Below, piece after piece: positions 14,441-14,549 of a stretch of DNA of 14,549 bases. The position numbers were made by a program, and so were the translations under genes. Every line of letters begins with the position of its first letter. The first letter of the stretch is position 1. Source of the stretch: Lachnospiraceae bacterium (GTDB lineage: Bacteria; Bacillota; Clostridia; Lachnospirales; Lachnospiraceae); assembly GCA_021202715.1 (NCBI GenBank), contig JAJQCL010000141.1:1-14549 (forward strand). The letters run 5' to 3'. The notes beneath the pieces were generated by a model, which searched no databases, was not told the origin of the DNA, and saw nothing but the letters and a program-made list of their open reading frames with translations.

Positions 14441-14549
14441 TTAATCGGGTTCCGCTCGGAACAAATTAGTAACAAATTCCGGGACCTGAATCTTCTCGAT
14501 TTCGGTCCGCAGATCTTCGAGGCTGCGGTGCCCGTAGACAGCGTTGGTG
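14441..14549 (-). CDS. C-terminal end of an unidentified gene, possibly a tyrosine recombinase
   Basis: On the minus strand the frame is open from the window edge to a TAA at 14443-14441 and gives the last 35 residues of a protein. The visible part begins TNAVYGHRSLEDLRTEIEKI and ends VTNLFRAEPD. A pattern of T-x-x-x-Y-x-H-x-S-L-E-D followed by a charged helix resembles the catalytic-tyrosine region and closing helix of phage-type integrases (T-x-x-Y-x-H). The fragment is too short to be sure; the Tyr-x-His spacing is the main support. Alternatives are an unrelated cytoplasmic protein or a chance frame. The AT-richer DNA beside it fits an acquired element. Confidence 0.4.
   Translation of the reverse strand, partial: TNAVYGHRSLEDLRTEIEKIQVPEFVTNLFRAEPD

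Overview
The window reads as GC-rich chromosomal DNA of a low-GC-phylum (Firmicutes) anaerobe, most likely a clostridial organism of the Lachnospiraceae type. The evidence is the mix of genes: a PotD-type lipoprotein, formate-tetrahydrofolate ligase, an AI-2E family permease, a NptA/PhoU-type Na+/phosphate transporter, a Big_2 surface protein, a clostridial DacA and a TIGR01906 membrane protein. Strong AGGAGG-like ribosome sites and near-consensus sigma-A promoters fit as well. The assignment rests on gene content and family resemblance; no rRNA or tRNA gene is present to confirm it.

Layout, left to right. Positions 2-679 hold the 3' two-thirds of a spermidine/putrescine-binding protein gene (potD-like). 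serS follows with its own consensus promoter. A 376-base gap with two tandem promoters and a long leader precedes fhs, which ends at a strong terminator. An AI-2E family permease then meets, tail to tail with one base between stop codons, a leftward Na+/phosphate cotransporter with a PhoU-like tail. A divergent promoter region separates that gene from a rightward pair: a DEDD-type 3'-5' exonuclease with a C-terminal zinc-binding-like knuckle, and a large secreted Ig-like (Big_2) protein that starts at a TTG overlapping the exonuclease stop. An 18-bp hairpin lies between this pair and a leftward two-gene operon (TIGR01906/DUF1461 membrane protein, then DacA). A second divergent promoter region leads to trmB and a small basic hypothetical protein. 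An AT-richer stretch then runs to the C-terminal end of a leftward gene, possibly a tyrosine recombinase, cut by the window edge.

Most of the window is housekeeping: translation (serS, trmB), one-carbon metabolism (fhs), nutrient import (potD, the phosphate transporter) and envelope maintenance (dacA, the secreted Ig-like protein). I found no CRISPR array, rRNA, tRNA, complete insertion sequence or obvious defence system. The points most worth following are the unusual motif 2 and motif 3 of the seryl-tRNA synthetase, the structured leader of fhs, the exonuclease/surface-protein coupling, the Arg-rich cytoplasmic tail of DacA, and the possible mobile-element boundary at the right end.
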